A stretch of DNA of 64,000 nucleotides from Gordius sp. MW1 (Eukaryota > Nematomorpha > Gordioida > Gordea > Gordiidae). The notes under the pieces are model-generated. The model worked only from the letters and a program-made list of their open reading frames with translations, was not told the DNA's origin and searched no databases. The DNA lies in assembly GCA_964036665.1 (NCBI GenBank), contig OZ038530.1, positions 3,968,001-4,032,000 of the forward strand, given 5' to 3'. The translations under genes and the position numbers were made by a program. Positions 23,201 to 38,113 of this stretch are shown in pieces. How positions within the stretch are numbered: position 1 is the stretch's first letter; each line of letters opens with the position of its first letter.

Positions 23201-25465
23201 CACTCACGTTGCGATACAACAAACTAATCGCAACAATAAAACGTTGTCTTTTGTCAAAATGATAGTTCTCGCAGCTTAAAACCTCTTTAAGGAAGTCAAT
23301 CGAGGATAATAGGATTCTTAAATTGGCTTACTTTTATACTTTCACATAGAATTGAAAAAAATAAATATTTTTACCTCAAAATTTTTCACATATTTTTCTT
23401 TCAACTGTATGCATCCGATGAAAGTTGTCGTTTTCAGACGTGGTTTCCATGATAAAAAGTAAAAATTTATCAGAATCAGAAAACTATTACTTTGAAATCA
23501 TGATCGCATAGTGCATTTTTGAAAAAATTAAGCACTCACGTTGCGATACAACAAACTAATCGCAACAATAAAACGTTGTCTTTTGTCAAAATGATAGTTC
23601 TCGCAGCTTAAAACCTCTTTGCGGAAGTTAATCGAGGATAATAGGATTCTCAAATTGGCTTACTTTTATATATTTTTTCATGCTCTTTCACATAGAATCG
23701 AAAAAAATAAATATTTTTACCTCAAAATTTTTCACATATTTTTCTTTGAACCGTATTCATCCGATGAAAGTTGTCGTTTTCAGACGTGGTTTCTATGATC
23801 CCAAGTAAAAATTTATCAGAATCTAAAAACTATTACTTTGAAATCATGATCGCATAGAGCAGTTTTCGAAAATTAAACACTCACGTTGCGATACAACAAA
23901 CTAATCGCAACAATAAAACGTTGTCTTTTGTCAAAATGATAGTTCTCGCAGTTTAAACCTCTTTTCGGAAGTCAATCGAGGATAATAGGATTCTTAAATT
24001 GGCTTACTTTTATATATTTTTTCATGCTCTTTCACATAGAATTGAAAAAAATAAATGTTTTTACCTCAAAATTTTTCACATATTTTTCTTTCAACCGTAT
24101 GCATCCGATGAAAGTTGTCGTTTTCAGACGTGGTTTCCATGATAAAAACTAAAAATTTATCAGAATCAGAAAACTATTACTTTGAAATCATGATCGCATA
24201 GTGCATTTTTGAAAAATTAAGCACTCACGTTGCGATACAACAAACTAATCGCAACAATAAAACGTTGTCTTTTGTCAAAATGATAGTTCTCGCAGCTTAA
24301 AACCTCTTTGCGGAAGTCAATCGAGGATAATAGGATTCTTAAATTGGCTTACTTTTATACATGCTCTTTCACATAGAATTGAAAAAAATAAATATTTTTA
24401 CCTCAAAATTTTTCACATATTTTTCTTTCAACAGTATGCATCCGATGAAAGTTGTCGTTTTCAGACGTGGTTTCCATGATAAAAAGTAAAAATTTATCAG
24501 AATCAGAAAACTATTACTTTGAAATCATGATCGCATAGTGCATTTTTGAAAAATTAAGCACTCACGTTGCGATACAACAAACTAATCGCAACAATAAAAC
24601 GTTGTCTTTTGTCAAAATGATAGTTCTCGCAGCTTAAAACCTCTTTGCGGAAGTCAATCGAGGATAATAGGATTCTCAAATTGGCTTACTTTTATATATT
24701 TTTTCATGCTCTTTCACATAGAATCGAAAAAAATAAATATTTTTACCTCAAAATTTTTCACATATTTTTCTTTGAACCGTATTCATCCGATGAAAGATGT
24801 CGTTTTCAGACGTGGTTTCTATGATCCCAAGTAAAAATTTATCAGAATCTAAAAACTATTACTTTGAAATCATGATCGCATAGAGCAGTTTTCGAAAATT
24901 AAGCACTCACGTTGCGATACAACAAACTAATCGAAACAATAAAACGTTGTCTTTTGTCAAAATGATGGTTCTCGCAGTTTAGACCTCTTTTCGGGAGTCA
25001 ATCGAGGATAATAGGATTCTTAAATTAGCTTACTTTTATATATTTATTCATGCTCTTTCACATAGAATTGAAAAAAATAAATATTTTTACCTCAAAATTT
25101 TTCACATATTTTTCTTTCAACCGTATGCATCCGATGAAAGTTGTCGTTTTCAGACGTGGTTTCCATGATAAAAACTAAAAATTTATCAGAATCAGAAAAC
25201 TATTACTTTGAAATCATGATCGCATAGTGCATTTTTGAAAAATTAAGCACTCACGTTGCGATACAACAAACTAATCGCAACAATAAAACGTAGTCTTTTG
25301 TCAAAATGATAGTTCTGGCAGCTTAAAACCTCTTTTCGGAAGTAAATCGAAGATAATAGGATTCTCAAATTGGCTTACTTTTATATATTTTTTCATGCTC
25401 TTTCACATAGAATTGAAAAAAATAAATATTTTTACCTCAAAATTTTTCACATATTTTTTTTCAAC

Positions 25466-28089
25466 CGTATGCATCCGATGAAAGTTGTCGTTTTCAGACG
25501 TGGTTTCCATGATAAAAAGTAAATATTTATCAGAATCAGAAAACTATTACTTTGAAATCATGATCGCATACTGCATTTTTGAAAAATTAAGCACTCACGT
25601 TGCGATACAACAAACTAATCGCAACAATAAAACGTTGTCTTTTGTCAAAATGATAGTTCTGGCAGCTTAAAACCACTTTTCGGAAGTAAATCGAGGATAA
25701 TAGGATTCTCAAATTGGCTTACTTTTATATATTTTTTCATGCTCTTTCACATAGAATTGAAAAAAATAAATATTTTTACCTCAAAATTTTCACATATTTT
25801 TCTTTCAACCGTATGCATCCGATGAAAGTTGTCGTTTTCAGACGTGGTTTCCATGATAAAAAGTAAACATTTATCAGAATCAGAAAACTATTACTTTGAA
25901 ATCATGATCGCATAGTGCATTTTTGAAAAATTAAGCACTCACGTTGCGATACAACAAACTAATCGCAACAATAAAACGTTGTCTTTTGTCAAAATGATAG
26001 TTCTCGCAGCTTAAAACCACTTTTCGGAAGTAAATCGAGGATAATAGGATTCTCAAATTGGCTTACTTTTATACATTTTTTCATGCTCTTTCACATAGAA
26101 TCGAAAAAAATAAATATTTTTACCTCAAAATTTTTCACATATTTTTCTTTGAACCGTATTCATCCGATGAAAGTTGTCGTTTTCAGACGTGGTTTCTATG
26201 ATCCCAAGTAAAAATTTATCAGAATCTAAAAACTATTACTTTGAAATCATGATCGCATAGAGCAGTTTTCGAAAATTAAGCACTCACGTTGCGATACAAC
26301 AAACTAATCGCAACAATAAAACGTTGTCTTTTGTCAAAATGATAGTTCTCGCAGTTTAAACCTCTTTTCGGAAGTCAATCGAGGATAATAGGATTCTTAA
26401 ATTGGCTTACTTTTATATATTTTTTCATGCTCTTTCACATAGAATTGAAAAAAATAAATGTTTTTACCTCAAAATTTTTCACATATTTTTCTTTCAACCG
26501 TATGCATCCGATGAAAGTTGTCGTTTTCAGACGTGGTTTCCATGATAAAAACTAAAAATTTATCAGAATCAGAAAACTATTACTTTGAAATCATGATCGC
26601 ATAGTGCATTTTTGAAAAATTAAGCACTCACGTTGCGATACAACAAACTAATCGCAACAATAAAACGTTGTCTTTTGTCAAAATGATAGTTCTCGCAGCT
26701 TAAAACCTCTTTGCGGAAGTCAATCGAGGATAATAGGATTCTTAAATTGGCTTACTTTTATACATTTTTTCATGCTCTTTCACATAGAATTGAAAAAAAT
26801 AAATATTTTTACCTCAAAATTTTTCACATATTTTTCTTTCAACAGTATGCATCCGATGAAAGTTGTCGTTTTCAGACGTGGTTTCCATGATAAAAAGTAA
26901 ATATTTATCAGAATCAGAAAACTATTACTTTGAAATCATGATCGCATACTGCATTTTTGAAAAATTAAGCACTCACGTTGCGATACAACAAACTAATCGC
27001 AACAATAAAACGTTGTCTTTTGTCAAAATGATAGTTCTGGCAGCTTAAAACCACTTTTCGGAAGTAAATCGAGGATAATAGGATTCTCAAATTGGCTTAC
27101 TTTTATATATTTTTTCATGCTCTTTCACATAGAATTGAAAAAAATAAATATTTTTACCTCAAAATTTTCACATATTTTTCTTTCAACCGTATGCATCCGA
27201 TGAAAGTTGTCGTTTTCAGACGTGGTTTCCATGATAAAAAGTAAACATTTATCAGAATCAGAAAACTATTACTTTGAAATCATGATCGCATAGTGCATTT
27301 TTGAAAAATTAAGCACTCACGTTGCGATACAACAAACTAATCGCAACAATAAAACGTTGTCTTTTGTCAAAATGATAGTTCTCGCAGCTTAAAACCACTT
27401 TTCGGAAGTAAATCGAGGATAATAGGATTCTCAAATTGGCTTACTTTTATACATTTTTTCATGCTCTTTCACATAGAATCGAAAAAAATAAATATTTTTA
27501 CCTCAAAATTTTTCACATATTTTTCTTTGAACCGTATTCATCCGATGAAAGTTGTCGTTTTCAGACGTGGTTTCTATGATCCCAAGTAAAAATTTATCAG
27601 AATCTAAAAACTATTACTTTGAAATCATGATCGCATAGAGCAGTTTTCGAAAATTAAGCACTCACGTTGCGATACAACAAACTAATCGCAACAATAAAAC
27701 GTTGTCTTTTGTCAAAATGATAGTTCTCGCAGTTTAAACCTCTTTTCGGAAGTCAATCGAGGATAATAGGATTCTTAAATTGGCTTACTTTTATATATTT
27801 TTTCATGCTCTTTCACATAGAATTGAAAAAAATAAATGTTTTTACCTCAAAATTTTTCACATATTTTTCTTTCAACCGTATGCATCCGATGAAAGTTGTC
27901 GTTTTCAGACGTGGTTTCCATGATAAAAACTAAAAATTTATCAGAATCAGAAAACTATTACTTTGAAATCATGATCGCATAGTGCATTTTTGAAAAATTA
28001 AGCACTCACGTTGCGATACAACAAACTAATCGCAACAATAAAACGTTGTCTTTTGTCAAAATGATAGTTCTCGCAGCTTAAAACCTCTT
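25466..28089 (+). repeat. Tandem 4-monomer block duplication, 1378-bp offset
   Basis: About 25466-26711 repeats at about 26844-28089. Linked rare variants recur at the same offset: AAATATTTATCAG (about 25522 and 26900), CATACTGCATTTTTG (about 25567 and 26945) and AAATGTTTTTACC (26457 and 27835). I found no differences by eye at the sites compared, so the copies are very recent. Confidence 0.85.
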
Positions 28090-30760
28090 CGAGGAAGTCA
28101 ATCGATTATAATAGGATTCTCAAATTGGCTTACTTTTATATATTTTTTCATGCTCTTTCACATAGAATCGAAAAAAATAAATACTTTTACCTCAAAATTT
28201 TTCACATATTTTTCTTTGAACTGTATTCATCCGATGAAAGTTGTCGTTTACAGACGTGGTTTCTATGATCCCAAGTAAAAATTTATCAGAATCTAAAAAC
28301 TATTACTTTGAAATCATGATCGCATAGTTCATTTTTGAAAAATTAAGCACTCACGTTGCGATACAACAAACTAATCGCAACAATAAAACGTTGTCTTTTG
28401 TCAAAATGATAGTTCTCGCAGTTTAAACCTTTTTTCGGAAGTCAATCGAGGATAATAGGATTCTTAAATTAGCTTACTTTTATATATTTATTCATGCTCT
28501 TTCACATAGAATTGAAAAAAATAAATATTTTTACCTCAAAATTTTTCACATATTTTTCTTTCAACGGTATGCATCCGATGAAAGTTGTCGTTTTCAGACG
28601 TGGTTTCCATGATAAAAACTAAAAATTTATCAGAATCAGAAAACTATTACTTTGAAATCCTGATCGCATAGTGCATTTTTGAAAAATTAAGCACTCACGT
28701 TGCGATACAACAAACTAATCGCAACAATAAAACGTTGTCTTTTGTCAAAATGATAGTTCTCGCAGCTTAAAACCTCTTCGAGGAAGTCAATCGATTATAA
28801 TAGGATTCTCAAATTGGCTTACTTTTATATATTTTTTCATGCTCTTTCACATAGAATCGAAAAAAATAAATACTTTTACCTCAAAATTTTTCACATATTT
28901 TTCTTTGAACTGTATTCATCCGATGAAAGTTGTCGTTTACAGACGTGGTTTCTATGATCCCAAGTAAAAATTTATCAGAATCTAAAAACTATTACTTTGA
29001 AATCATGATCGCATAGTTCATTTTTGAAAAATTAAGCACTCACGTTGCGATACAACAAACTAATCGCAACAATAAAACGTTGTCTTTTGTCAAAATGATA
29101 GTTCTGGCAGCTTAAAACCACTTTTCGGAAGTAAATCGAGGATAATAGGATTCTCAAATTGGCTTACTTTTATATATTTTTTCATGCTCTTTCACATAGA
29201 ATTGAAAAAAATAAATATTTTTACCTCAAAATTTTCACATATTTTTCTTTCAACCGTATGCATCCGATGAAAGTTGTCGTTTTCAGACGTGGTTTCCATG
29301 ATAAAAAGTAAACATTTATCAGAATCAGAAAACTATTACTTTGAAATCATGATCGCATAGTGCATTTTTGAAAAATTAAGCACTCACGTTGCGATACAAC
29401 AAACTAATCGCAACAATAAAACGTTGTCTTTTGTCAAAATGATAGTTCTCGCAGCTTAAAACCTCTTTGAGGAAGTCAATCGAGGATAATAGGATTCTTA
29501 AATTGGCTTACTTTTATACATTTTTTCATGCTCTTTCACATAGAATTGAAAATAATAAATATTTTTACCTCAAAGTTTTTCACATATTTTTCTTTCAACC
29601 GTATTCATCCGATGAAAGTTGTCGTTTTCAGACGTGGTTTCTATGATCCCAAGTAAAAATTTATCAGAATCTAAAAACTATTACTTTGAAATCATGATCG
29701 CATAGAGCAGTTTTCGAAAATTAAGCACTCACGTTGCGATACAACAAACTAATCGCAACAATAAAACGTTGTCTTTTGTCAAAATGATAGTTCTCGCAGT
29801 TTAGACCTCTTTTCGGGAGTCAATCGAGGATAATAGGATTCTTAAATTAGCTTACTTTTATATATTTATTCATGCTCTTTCACATAGAATTGAAAAAAAT
29901 AAATATTTTTACCTCAAAATTTTTCACATATTTTTCTTTCAACCGTATGCATCCGATGAAAGTTGTCGTTTTCAGACGTGGTTTCCATGATAAAAACTAA
30001 AAATTTATCAGAATCAGAAAACTATTACTTTGAAATCATGATCGCATAGTGCATTTTTGAAAAATTAAGCACTCACGTTGCGATACAACAAACTAATCGC
30101 AACAATAAAACGTTGTCTTTTGTCAAAATGATAGTTCTCGCAGCTTAAAACCTCTTCGAGGAAGTCAATCGATTATAATAGGATTCTCAAATTGGCTTAC
30201 TTTTATATATTTTTTCATGCTCTTTCACATAGAATCGAAAAAAATAAATACTTTTACCTCAAAATTTTTCACATATTTTTCTTTGAACTGTATTCATCCG
30301 ATGAAAGTTGTCGTTTACAGACGTGGTTTCTATGATCCCAAGTAAAAATTTATCAGAATCTAAAAACTATTACTTTGAAATCATGATCGCATAGTTCATT
30401 TTTGAAAAATTAAGCACTCACGTTGCGATACAACAAACTAATCGCAACAATAAAACGTTGTCTTTTGTCAAAATGATAGTTCTCGCAGTTTAAACCTTTT
30501 TTCGGAAGTCAATCGAGGATAATAGGATTCTTAAATTAGCTTACTTTTATATATTTATTCATGCTCTTCCACATAGAATTGAAAAAAATAAATATTTTTA
30601 CCTCAAAATTTTTCACATATTTTTCTTTCAACCGTATGCATCCGATGAAAGTTGTCGTTTTCAGACGTGGTTTCCATGATAAAAACTAAAAATTTATCAG
30701 AATCAGAAAACTATTACTTTAAAATCATGATCGCATAGTGCATTTTTGAAAAATTAAGCA
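28084..30760 (+). repeat. Repeated dimer/hexamer block with CCTCTTCGAGG variant
   Basis: CCTCTTCGAGGAAGTCAATCG followed by ATTATAATAGG occurs at 28084, 28773 and 30151, 689 and 1378 bp apart. The accompanying TAAACCTTTTTTCGG occurs at about 28428 and 30495 (2067 bp, six monomers). All copies of the first variant share GTTTACAGACG and TAGTTCATTTTTG, so they moved as blocks. Confidence 0.8.
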
Positions 30761-33700
30761 CTCACGTTGCGATACAACAAACTAATCGCAACAATAAAAC
30801 GTTGTCTTTTGTCAAAATGATAGTTCTGGCAGCTTAAAACATCTTTTCGGAAGTAAATCGAAGATAATAGGATTCTCAAATTGGCTTACTTTTATATATT
30901 TTTTCATGCTCTTTCACATAGAATCGAAAAAAATAAATATTTTTACCTCAAAATTTTTCACATATTTTTCTTTGAACCGTATTCATCCGATGAAAGTTGT
31001 CGTTTTCAGACGTGGTTTCTATGATCCCAAGTAAAAATTTATCAGAATCTAAAAACTATTACTTTGAAATCATGATCGCATAGAGCAGTTTTCGAAAATT
31101 AAGCACTCACGTTGCGATACATCAAACTAATCGCAACAATAAAACGATGTCTTTTGTCAAAATGATAGTTCTCGCAGTTTAAACCTCTTTTCGGAAGTCA
31201 ATCGAGGATAATAGGATTCTTAAATTGGCTTACTTTTATATATTTTTTTATGCTCTTTCACATAGAATTGAAAAAAAATAAATATCTTTACCTCAAAAAT
31301 TTTCACATATTTTTCTTTCAACCGTATGCATCCGATGAAAGTTGTCGTTTTCAGACGTGTTTTCCATGATAAAAAGTAAACATTTATCAGAATCAGAAAA
31401 CTATTACTTTGAAATCATGATCGCATAGTGCATTTTTGAAAAATTAAGCACTCAGGTTGCGATACAACAAACTAATCGCAACAATAAAACGTTGTCTTTT
31501 GTCAAAATGATAGTTCTCGCAGCTTAAAACCTCTTTGCGGAAGTCAATCGAGGATAATAAGATTCTCAAATTGGCTTACTTTTATATATTTTTTCATGCT
31601 CTTTCACATAGAATCGAAAAAAATAAATATTTTTACCTCAAAATTTTTCACATATTTTTCTTTGACCCGTATTCATCCGATGAAAGTTGTCGTTTTCAGA
31701 CGTGGTTTCTATGATCCCAAGTAAAAATTTATCAGAATCTAAAAACTATTACTTTGAAATCATGATCGCATAGAGCAGTTTTCGAAAATTAAGCACTCAC
31801 GTTGCGATACAACAAACTAATCGCAACAATAAAACGTTGTCTTTTGTCAAAATGATAGTTCTCGCAGTTTAAACCTCTTTTCGGAAGTCAATCGAGGATA
31901 ATAGGATTCTTAAATTGGCTTACTTTTATATATGTTTTCATGCTCTTTCACATAGAATTGAAAAAAATAAATATTTTTACCTCAAAATTTTTCACATATT
32001 TTTCTTTCAACCGTATGCATCCGATGAAAGTTGTCGTTTTTACACGTGGTTTCCATGATAAAAAGTAAACATTTATCAGAATCAGAAAACTATTACTTTG
32101 AAATCATGATCGCATAGTGCATTTTTGAAAAATTAAGCACTCACGTTGCGATACAACAAACTAATCGCAACAATAAAACGTTGTCTTTTGTCAAAATGAT
32201 AGTTCTCGCAGCTTAAAACCTCTTTGCGGAAGTCAATCGAGGATAATAGGATTCTTAAATTGTCTTACTTTTATACATTTTTTCATGCTCTTTCACATAG
32301 AATCGAAAAAAATAAATATTTTTACCTCTAAATTTTTCACATATTTTTCTTTGAACCGTATTCATCCGATGAAAGTTGTCGTTTTCAGACGTGGTTTCTA
32401 TGATCCCAAGTAAAAATTTATCAGAATCTAAAAACTATTACTTTGAAATCATGATCGCATAGAGCAGTTTTCGAAAATTAAGCACTCACGTTGCGATACA
32501 ACAAACTAATCGCAACAATAAAACGTTGTCTTTTGTCAAAATGATAGTTCTCGCAGTTTAAACCTCTTTTCGGAAGTCAATCGAGGATAATAGGATTCTT
32601 AAATTGGCTTACTTTTATATATTTTTTCATGCTCTTTCACATAGAATTGAAAAAAATAAATGTTTTTACCTCAAAATTTTTCACATATTTTTCTTTCAAC
32701 CGTATGCATCCGATGAAAGTTGTCGTTTTCAGACGTGGTTTCCATGATAAAAACTAAAAATTTATCAGAATCAGAAAACTATTACTTTGAAATCATGATC
32801 GCATAGTGCATTTTTGAAAAATTAAGCACTCACGTTGCGATACAACAAACTAATCGCAACAATAAAACGTTGTCTTTTGTCAAAATGATAGTTCTCGCAG
32901 CTTAAAACCTCTTTGCGGAAGTCAATCGAGGATAATAGGATTCTTAAATTGGCTTACTTTTATACATTTTTTTATGCTCTTTCACATAGAATTGAAAATA
33001 ATAAATATTTTTACCTCAAAATTTTTCACATATTTTTCTTTCAACCGTATGCATCCGATGAAAGTTGTCGTTTTCAGACGTGGTTTCCATGATAAAAAGT
33101 AAAAAATTATCAGAATCAGAAAACTATTACTTTGAAATCATGATCGCATAGTGCATTTTTGAAAAATTAAGCACTCACGTTGCGATACAACAAACTAATC
33201 GCAACAATAAAACGTTGTCTTTTGTCAAAATGATAGTTCTCGCAGCTTAAAACCTCTTTGCGGAAGTCAATCGAGGATAATAGGATTCTCAAATTGGCTT
33301 ACTTTTATATATTTTTTCATGCTCTTTCACATAGAATCGAAAAAAATAAATATTTTTACCTCTAAATTTTTCACATATTTTTATTTGAACCGTATTTATC
33401 CGATGAAAGTTGTCGTTTTCAGACGTGGTTTCTATGATCCCAAGTAAAAATTTATCAGAATCTAAAAACTATTACTTTGAAATCATGATCGCATAGAGCA
33501 GTTTTCGAAAATTAAGCACTCACGTTGCGATACAACAAACTAATCGCAACAATAAAACGTTGTCTTTTGTCAAAATGATAGTTCTCGCAGTTTAAACCTC
33601 TTTTCAGAAGTCAATCGAGGATAATAGGATTCTTAAATTGGCTTACTTTTATATATTTTTTCATGCTCTTTCACATAGAATTGAAAAAAATAAATATTTT

Positions 33701-36700
33701 TACCTCAAAATTTTTCACATATTTTTCTTTCAACCGTATGCATCCGATGAAAGTTGTCGTTTTCAGACGTGGTTTCCATGATAAAAACTAAAAATTTATC
33801 AGAATCAGAAAACTATTACTTTGAAATCATGATCGCATAGTGCATTTTTGAAAAATTAAGCACTCACGTTGCGATACAACAAACTAATCGCAACAATAAA
33901 ACGTTGTCTTTTGTCAAAATGATAGTTCTCGCAGCTTAAAACCTCTTTGCGGAAGTCAATCGAGGATAATAGAATTCTTAAATTGGCTTACTTTTATACA
34001 TTTTTTCATGCTCTTTCACATAGAATTGAAAAAAATAAATATTTTTACCTCAAAATTTTTCACATATTTTTCTTTCAACCGTATGCATCCGATGAAAGTT
34101 GTCGTTTTCAGACGTGGTTTCCATGATAAAAAGTAAAAATTTATCAGAATCAGAAAACTATTACTTTGAAATCATGATCGCATAGTGCATTTTTGAAAAA
34201 TTAAGCACTCACGTTGCGATACAACAAACTAATAGCAACAATAAAACGTTGTCTTTTGTCAAAATGATAGTTCTCGCAGCTTATAACCTCTTTGCGGAAG
34301 TCAATCGAGGATAATAGAATTCTCAAATTGGCTTACTTTTATATATTTTTTCATGCTCTTTCACATAGAATCGAAAAAAAAAAAATATTTTTACCTCAAA
34401 ATTTTTCACATATTTTTCTTTGAACCGTATTCATCCGATGAAAGTTGTCGTTTTCAGACGTGGTTTCTATGATCCCAAGTAAAAATTTATCAGAATCTAA
34501 AAACTATTACTTTGAAATCATGATCGCATAGAGCAGTTTTTGAAAATTAAGCACTCACGTTGCGATACAACAAACTAATCGCAACAATAAAACGTTGTCT
34601 TTTGTCAAAATGATAGTTCTCGCAGTTTAAACCTCTTTTCGGAAGTCAATCGAGGATAATAGGATTCTTAAATTGGCTTACTTTTATATATTTTTTCATG
34701 CTCTTTCACATAGAATTGAAAAAAATAAATATTTTTACCTCAAAATTTTTCACATATTTTTCTTTCAACCGTATGCATCCGATGAAAGTTGTCGTTTCAG
34801 ACGTGGTTTCCATGATAACAAGTAAACATTTATCAGAATCAGAAAACTATTACTTTGAAATCATGATCGCATAGTGCATTTTTGAAAAATTAAGCACTCA
34901 CGTTGCGATACAACAAACTAATCGCAACAATAAAACGTTGTCTTTGTCAAAATGATAGTTCTCGCAGCTTAAAACCTCTTTGAGGAAGTCAATCGAGGAT
35001 AATAGGATTCTTAAATTGGCTTACTTTTATACATTTTTTTATGCTCTTTCACATAGAATTGAAAATAATAAATATTTTTACCTCAAAATTTTTCACATAT
35101 TTTTCTTTCAACCGTATGCATCCGATGAAAGTTGTCGTTTTCAGACGTGGTTTCCATGATAAAAACTAAAAATTTATCAGAATCAGAAAACTATTACTTT
35201 GAAATCATGATCGCAAAGTGCATTTTTGAAAAATTAAGCACTCACGTTGCGATACAACAAACTAATCGCAACAATAAAACGTTGTCTTTTGTCAAAATGA
35301 TAGTTCTCGCAGCTTAAAACCTCTTTGCGGAAGTCAATCGAGGATAATAGAATTCTTAAATTGGCTTACTTTTATACATTTTTTCATGATCTTTCACATA
35401 GAATTGAAAAAAATAAATATTTTTACCTCAAAATTTTTCACATATTTTTCTTTCAACCGTATGCATCCGATGAAAGTTGTCGTTTTCAGACGTGGTTTCC
35501 ATGATAAAAAGTAAAAATTTATCAGAATCAGAAAACTATTACTTTGAAATCATGATCGCATAGTGCATTTTTGAAAAATTAAGCACTCACGTTGCGATAC
35601 AACAAACTAATCGCAACAATAAAACGTTGTCTTTTGTCAAAATGATAGTTCTCGCAGCTTAAAACCTCTTTGCGGAAGTCAATCGAGGATAATAGGATTC
35701 TCAAATTGGCTTACTTTTATATATTTTTTCATGCTCTTTCACATAAAATCGAAAAAAAAAAATATTTTTACCTCACAATTTTTCACATATTTTTCTTTGA
35801 ACCGTATTCATCCGATGAAAGTTGTCGTTTTCAGACGTGGTTTCTATGATCCCAAGTAAAAATTTATCAGAATCTAAAAACTATTACTTTGAAATCATGA
35901 TCGCATAGAGCAGTTTTCGAAAATTAAGCACTCACGTTGCGATACAACAAACTAATCGCAACAATAAAACGTTGTCTTTTGTCAAAATGATAGTTCTCGC
36001 AGTTTAAACCTCTTTTCGGAAGTCAATCGAGGATAATAGGATTCTTAAATTGGCTTACTTTTATATATTTTTTCATGCTCTTTCACATAGAATTTAAAAA
36101 AATAAATATTTTTACCTTAAAATTTTTCACATATTTTTCTTTCAACCGTATGCATCCGATGAAAGTTGTCGTTTCAGACGTGGTTTCCATGATAACAAGT
36201 AAACATTTATCAGAATCAGAAAACTATTACTTTGAAATCATGATCGCATAGTGCATTTTTGAAAAATTAAGCACTCACGTTGCGATACAACAAACTAATC
36301 GCAACAATAAAACGTTGTCTTTTGTCAAAATGATAGTTCTCGCAGCTTAAAACCTCTTTGAGGAAGTCAATCGAGGATAATAGGATTCTTAAATTGGCTT
36401 ACTTTTATACATTTTTTCATGCTCTTTCACATAGAATTGAAAATAATAAATATTTTTACCTCAAAATTTTTCACATATTTTTCTTTCAACCGTATGCATC
36501 CGATGAAAGTTGTCGTTTTCAGACGTGGTTTCCATGATAAAAACTAAAAATTTATCAGAATCAGAAAACTATTACTTTGAAATCATGATCGCATAGTGCA
36601 TTTTTGAAAAATTAAGCACTCACGTTGCGATACAACAAACTAATCGCAACAATAAAACGTTGTCTTTTGTCAAAATGATAGTTCTGGCAGCTTAAAACCA

Positions 36701-38113
36701 CTTTTCGGAAGTAAATCGAGGATAATAGGATTCTCAAATTGGCTAACTTTTATATATTTTTTCATGCTCTTTCACATAGAATTGAAAAAAAGAAATATTT
36801 TTACCTCAAAATTTTCACATATTTTTCTTTCAACCGTATGCATCCGATGAAAGTTGTCGTTTTCAGACGTGGTTTCCAAGATAAAAAGTAAAAATTTATC
36901 AGAATCAGAAAACTATTACTTTGAAATCATGATCGCATAGTGCATTTTTGAAAAATTAAGCACTCACGTTGCGATACAACAAACTAATCGCAACAATAAA
37001 ACGTTGTCTTTTGTCAAAATGATAGTTCTCGCAGCTTAAAACCTCTTTGCGGAAGTCAATCGAGGATAATAGGATTCTCTAATTGGCTTACTTTTATAAA
37101 TTTTTTCATGCTCTTTCACATAGAATCGAAAAAAATAAATATTTTTACCTCAAAATTTTTCACATATTTTTCTTTGAACCGTATTCATCCGATGAAAGTT
37201 GTCGTTTTCAGACGTGGTTTCTATGATCCCAATTAAAAATTTATCAGAATCTAAAAACTATTACGTTGAAATCATGATCGCATAGAGCAGTTTTCGAAAA
37301 TTAAGCACTCACGTTGCGATACAACAAACTAATCGCAACAATAAAACGTTGTCTTTTGTCAAAATGATAGTTCTCGCAGTTTAAACCTCTTTTCGGAAGT
37401 CAATCGAGGATAATAGGATTCTTAAATTGGCTTACTTTTATATATTTTTTCATGCTCTTTCACATAGAATTGAAAAAAATAAATATTTTTACCTCAAAAT
37501 TTTTCACATATTTTTCTTTCAACCGTATGCATCCGATGAAAGTTGTCGTTTTCAGACGTGGTTTCCATGATAAAAACTAAAAATTTATCAGAATCAGAAA
37601 ACTATTACTTTGAAATCATGATCGCATAGTGCATTTTTGAAAAATTAAGCACTCACGTTGCGATACAACAAACTAATCGCAACAATAAAACGTTGTCTTT
37701 TGTCAAAATGATAGTTCTCGCAGCTTAAAACCTCTTTGCGGAAGTCAATCGAGGATAATAGAATTCTTAAATTGGCTTACTTTTATACATTTTTTTATGC
37801 TCTTTCACATAGAATTGAAAAAAATAAATATTTTTACCTCAAAATTTTTCACATATTTTTCTTTCAACCGTATGCATCCGATGAAAGTTGTCGTTTTCAG
37901 ACGTGGTTTCCATGATAAAAAGTAAAAATTTATCAGAATCAGAAAACTATTACTTTGAAATCATGATCGCATAGTGCATTTTTGAAAAATTAAGCACTCA
38001 CGTTGCGATACAACAAACTAATCGCAACAATAAAACGTTGTCTTTTGTCAAAATGATAGTTCTCGCAGCTTAAAACCTCTTTGCGGAAGTCAATCGAGGA
38101 TAATAGGATTCTC

